Positions 60,186 through 64,000 of a DNA stretch of 64,000 nucleotides are shown here, one piece after another. Both the position numbers and the translations under genes were made by a program. Source of the stretch: Oryzias latipes (lineage: Eukaryota > Chordata > Actinopteri > Beloniformes > Adrianichthyidae). Each line of letters begins with the position of its first letter. Position 1 is the first letter of the stretch. The stretch is taken from NCBI RefSeq assembly GCF_002234675.1, contig NC_019859.2, positions 10,381,983 to 10,445,982 of the forward strand. The letters are read 5' to 3'. The notes under the pieces are model-generated. The model was not told where the DNA came from. It saw only the letters and a program-made list of their open reading frames with translations, and did no database searches.

Positions 60186-62025
60186 CTAACTATGTATATG
60201 AGCAAAAAGTGAGTCCATCATATCCGGCACACAGGAAGCTCGGGCTACATCTATCGCCGTCTGACCGCTCTGGTTGGCGTGCTTCAAGTTGGAACGCGGA
60301 GCCAGGAACTGCACGACATCGCGGTGGCCTTCCCAGATGGCAATGTGGATGGGCAGGGCGCCGTTCTGGTCAGGGATGTTCACCGAAGCTCCATTCTCCA
60401 CCAGGACCTGCAGGGTGTCCAGGAACCCTGTCCTCGCTGCATCGTGGACAGGCGCTATGCCGTGTTTGTCCTGGACGTTGGCGTCTGCTCCTTTCTCCAG
60501 CAACAAGCTTGCTATTTTGGAGTTCCCCATCATCATAACCTGTTCAAAAATAAATATTGTATGCATATTTATTAGCCCTCATGCACAAATCAGCAACTTC
60601 CTTTACAGAACGCCTTCACTTTTGCTTGAAAAGAAAAATCCATCCATAATAAGAGATAGAAATAAATAAAAATATAACTGTCATAAAAAACAAATACACT
60701 AAATAAAATACAGCTTTTACTTTGAGATCTGCACTAAACCTGAAAAAGAACATTTTCATTTTTTCTGCTTACAGTTTGTTAAAGCATTTATTTTTTTATG
60801 TGTGCTATAAAAATGCAGTATCATCACGTCAAGTAGCCTGACTTAACATGTTTTACAATCTTCTAATTAAATAAAATAAAAAGTGGGAGAAAAAAAATAT
60901 TTCTGTCACGTTTTTTTTAACTTATTCTTTTTCATAAAAAACACAAATGGAAAATTACCGAATAATAGAAGTGTACATTAAAAAAAAGTATATAAACAGA
61001 CTCGACCATGAAGGAAATAGGGAAAAAGTTGCACCAACTAGTATCTCCACCACTGGCACTGATGCTCCAGAGACATCAGCAATAATAGTAATATATTTTA
61101 TTTTCTGACCTTTATTTAATCAGGATATTCCCATTAAGATTCCAAGGGAGTACTGGGCTGCTTACAAATACATTAAAACATCTAAACAATACATTTAAAT
61201 TCTAAAAATACGGAGTCATAACACAGTGAAGGATTGAAATAATAAAACAATAATTCTTGTTTGATGATTTAGTATTAATAGTATTTATATTTAATAGTAT
61301 ACTAGTTTACCATAGTATACCAATAAATAGTATATATTAAATAAAATACAGTACTTAGTAATAAATATTAATGGACAATTTCTAACCTTTTTCCCACCCA
61401 AATACCACTATTTTACTTTGAAATCTCTGCATGTTGGGTTAATTAAATATTGGAATAGTAATTGTTGTGTGGTTACTGTGTTTACAGTTTTTATTCGTAA
61501 TTAAAGCAGCTCAAATGTAAAAAAAAAAAAAAATACCCCCGTTGCCTAAATCAGATTTCCGGTACAGTCAAGTCTGCAAATTACAGAAAGTGTCGTCGAA
61601 CATTTTACTGTGAAAAGTATCAAAAACAGGAACAGCGCAACTTCCTGGAAGCGGCTATTCATTACTGAACTAATTTGGCAACATGCGCGACTTATTTATT
61701 GCGCAGAGTCAATTCCTTGTATATTACGATGGTTTAAAAAAATATTTAGCTCACTTTTTGATGTGAAGATTTTATAAGAAACAAGTGTTGAGAGTTTTAT
61801 GTTTATAGCGGGCTGTAAATACAGTGGAGGAGCAAACCAACCGCCTACAGATGACTAATGTCTTACTACCGTGACAGGTCTCACCTGCAGCGCCGTCCTG
61901 CCGAACTCATTCCGGGTATCAGGATGCACCCTGCATTCCTCCAGGATCCGCTGCACTTCGCTGGTATTCCCTTTGGCTGCCGCCGCCGTCAACGCTTTGC
62001 CAGCGTCCATCTGACTGAGGACCAT
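60186..62025 (-). CDS. cdkn2d: Cyclin-dependent kinase 4 inhibitor D (p19INK4d)
   Basis: Ankyrin-repeat protein that binds CDK4/6 and blocks cyclin D-driven RB phosphorylation. Two coding exons on the minus strand: 62025-61885 (47 codons) and 60539-60186 (117 codons plus stop), phase 0, total 164 residues (human p19: 166). The split after GRTALQ|VMMMG is the standard INK4 intron position. Ankyrin units are visible as [60 protein letters not shown] and [30 protein letters not shown] and GALPIH favour the D form over p18INK4c. The start is MVLSQMDAG at 62025. The frame stays open upstream to an ATG at 62109 (MCFNGP), a less likely start. Confidence 0.93.
60540..61884 (-). other. cdkn2d: cdkn2d intron
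   Basis: AT-rich. On the minus strand, donor GTGAGA follows GCTGCAG and the acceptor is TTTTTGAACAG. At 61085-61190 the minus strand reads TTAATGGGAATATCCTGATT then AAATAAAGG, the 3' tail of a fish LINE. Confidence 0.6.
61085..61190 (-). mobile_element. LINE 3' tail fragment
   Basis: The minus strand ends CTTAATGGGAATATCCTGAT then TAAATAAAGGTC, like the common fish LINE 3' end (AATGGG...CCTGATTAAATAAA). Only the tail is present. Confidence 0.45.
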
Positions 62026-62830
62026 TATAAACTCCGTTCTTGCCTGTTCAACAGCACACGCGCCCCGTACACCATGAAAATCAACCACAGTTGGGCCATT
62101 AAAACACATAAATGCACGAGGAAGACTGAAAAAGCCAGGAAGATTGCTGTCGGCTACACCTAGCTAACAACAACATCCGGCTAACGTAACTTGTAGTTTT
62201 TACGGTGACGCCATGTTACGTGACTGTAAGCGTACTGTTTTTGACTTGGTTGTTTGGGCTAATCAAACGGCAGAAAATATCCAAATCCATATTTTTTTTA
62301 TTGAGAAAATTGGCCGACACTTAAGTCACATCGACAGAGAGTTATGAAAATTAACAGAAAAGCTAAAAGCTAACCGTAAAAACCGAGCTCTTTAATCCTA
62401 CCTTCGTCAATACGTTAGTATCCGAATCCTCGATACGAATTTTCAGCCCGCCGACACCGCAGTCCGGTTATTTTTTAAATACAATTCAAAATGGAAGAGT
62501 TTATAAACATTGACAAATACATTTGCGCGCTGAGATCCAAACAGTAGTGGATCTAGCCGACAATTTACAAACATTGGAGAGTAGATATGCTGGCCAATCA
62601 CAGGTGGCCCAATAGGCGTTGTACTTCCATAAATGGTAAGAGAGGCGTGGTTACAACTCTGTTACTACGTTATCACTGTGGTAACAGTGGGGATTGACCA
62701 ATCAGAGCGCGAAGCGAAGAAAGCGGGCGATTCGTATTCGTTTGTTTCTTCAAAGACAGTCCATTCACATTTCCACGCTTTGGTTGTATTTCTTCACAAC
62801 AGTGTGGAAAAAAAGGCGGGTTCATGTCTT
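62026..62830 (-). promoter_or_regulatory. cdkn2d: Putative cdkn2d promoter region
   Basis: CpG-containing sequence directly upstream of the cdkn2d start. Three CCAAT boxes lie at 62594-62598, 62609-62613 and 62698-62702. CRE/ATF-like GTGACGCC and TTACGTGAC lie at about 62202-62223, and E2F-like GCGGG/GGCGG motifs occur near 62725 and 62813. CCAAT plus E2F-like sites suit a cell-cycle gene. The transcription start is not visible. Confidence 0.4.
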
Positions 62831-63167
62831 TCGTTTTAGGCGGAATTTGCCGGCACTGATTGCACGGTGGTGAACCACACCACGGCTGCTAAATTCAGCA
62901 TATAAAGTCCTCAAGGAACAACTCACAAAGAAACAGGTGCACAAAAAACAAGTTGTTTTCAGAGGAATAATCTTATTTCAACAATTTTAAAAAGATCTGA
63001 AAAGGTGACAATAAAATCAAATTGCATGGAGATTTAATATAAAACAGTTAAAACACACAAAAAAGAAGTAAATTAAAGAAATTCTTCAGGTGCAGATAAA
63101 AGGTAAAATTCATTGTGCTCTTCTGGAAGTCCTGGAGATATGCAGTAAAGCATCTTGCAGGCTTTAC

Positions 63168-63916
63168 TTAGGCATTTGTTCTCAACTGGTAATCTAAAAC
63201 AACAACAAATGCACACAATTTAAAACACAGATAGTGTCTACTTCATACTTGAATTTTAATCAAATATACGTAATTATTATAGTATACCTCCACTTTGTGT
63301 TATATAGCGCACCCAGGGTAAAGCCTGGTAGCCACTTTTTTCAATGATTTTCATATACCGAACCTGAAAAAAAATGCATAAAGTTAAATGACACATTATT
63401 ATCGCATATAGATTAGAAGGCAAAGACAAAACAAGTCAATGGACATAAAAAAAACTATTTAAAAGTCTTAATGACAATACAGTAATTGGCAACTGATATA
63501 ATAAACACTTTGAAGCATTCATACCTGAATTCCTGACACTGTAAAGTATGGGATTTCAAATTTAACAGTAATGGGAGGTTTGCCTTCAAGCTCGTCCTTT
63601 TCAACACTGGGTAACCCAAAGTGAGCTCTCATGAGAAACTCTTTTCCTCCCTAAATGGTTAGATGTAGACAAGGACAATTAAAAATGTTTATAATTATGG
63701 TAAATGGAGAGAATGTAAAATGAGTGAAATGTTCTCATTCCATTGTGTGTTTCTCACAGGAAAGGACTTGATGGTCCAAAGCACCAGGTCCTTCTCAGGC
63801 ACATACTTAGCACTCCCTGTGCTGGTTTTGAACTTGGGTGAATCGGCATCACTGGGGACTGGGACCCGAATCTCAACATTATTTGCCACAGATTGCTTTT
63901 TAAACTGCCCCTTTGC
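63168..63916 (-). CDS. ap1m2: AP-1 adaptor complex subunit mu-2, C-terminal part (gene continues past the right edge)
   Basis: The medium chain of the AP-1 clathrin adaptor recognises YxxPhi and related sorting signals at the trans-Golgi network and endosomes; mu-2 is the epithelial form. Four last coding exons on the minus strand: 63916-63758, 63650-63525, 63363-63288 and 63193-63168, with consistent splice sites and phases, giving the final 128 residues of about 423. The mu-homology domain is clear: AKGQFKKQSVANNVEI, VPVPSDADSPKFKTSTGSAK, IKSFPGGKEFLMRAHFGLPS, PPITVKFEIPYFTVSGIQ, VRYMKIIEKSGYQALPWVRY. TVSGIQVRYM and ITQSGDYQLRT favour mu-2 over mu-1. It lies next to cdkn2d, as in human. A possible ATTAAA signal for it is at 63033-63038 on the minus strand. 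Confidence 0.9.
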
Positions 63917-64000
63917 CTAAAAAACACAGGACAAAAAGTCATTTTGTGAAATTATCGCTAATGGTTATTATTCTTTTTTTTGGGATACAACTTCAATATT

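Noticed and set aside
1-64000. CRISPR arrays, tRNA or rRNA genes, capsid-bearing or LTR elements
   Set aside because: No regular spaced repeats, no rRNA sequence, and tRNA-like boxes occur only inside SINEs; no paired LTRs or gag/pol/env-like frames were recognised.

Overview
This window is vertebrate nuclear DNA, almost certainly from a teleost fish. Genes are split by GT-AG introns, non-coding sequence is AT-rich and full of decayed DNA transposons, LINEs and tRNA-derived SINEs of fish type, and the Keap1 protein has the cysteine pattern known for fish Keap1b. No prokaryotic signal, CRISPR array, or recognisable retroviral or other capsid-bearing element was seen.

Layout. Positions 1-15.7 kb hold no gene I can support: a LINE remnant, several copies of a short TTAA-flanked repeat family, a decayed hAT element and SINE-like fragments. 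s1pr5 (sphingosine-1-phosphate receptor 5) follows on the plus strand, with a non-coding first exon near 15.8 kb and a single-exon ORF at 17.08-18.29 kb. keap1b is next (plus strand, six coding exons, 23.2-29.2 kb). From about 29.69 to 56.03 kb the sequence is a direct tandem duplication of about 13 kb. Each unit carries one complete lrrc8e gene (subunit of the LRRC8/VRAC volume-regulated anion channel), 808 codons each, about 97 % identical in protein. The minus strand then carries cdkn2d (p19INK4d CDK4/6 inhibitor, two coding exons, 60.19-62.03 kb) and the last four coding exons of ap1m2 (AP-1 clathrin adaptor mu subunit), which runs off the right edge.

The gene set s1pr5 / keap1 / cdkn2d / ap1m2 is the one found together on human 19p13.2, and LRRC8E lies elsewhere in that band, so this is conserved vertebrate synteny. 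The genes do not form one pathway. S1PR5 is a lipid GPCR, Keap1 the electrophile-sensing Cul3 adaptor for Nrf2, LRRC8E a channel subunit, p19INK4d a cell-cycle brake and AP1M2 an epithelial sorting adaptor.

The most interesting part is the lrrc8e tandem pair. The copies differ at residue 105 (Phe versus Ile), which aligns with Arg103 of LRRC8A, the pore constriction. They also differ at residue 18 (Leu versus Arg), a basic position in the LRRC8A and LRRC8E proteins. By contrast residues 119-276 are identical, which suggests a gene-conversion tract over the rest of the large exon. The duplication's right breakpoint lies inside a terminal-inverted-repeat transposon, and copy 1 now runs into a copied keap1 3' flank. 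Comparing the two units gives clean empty/filled sites for several transposon insertions.
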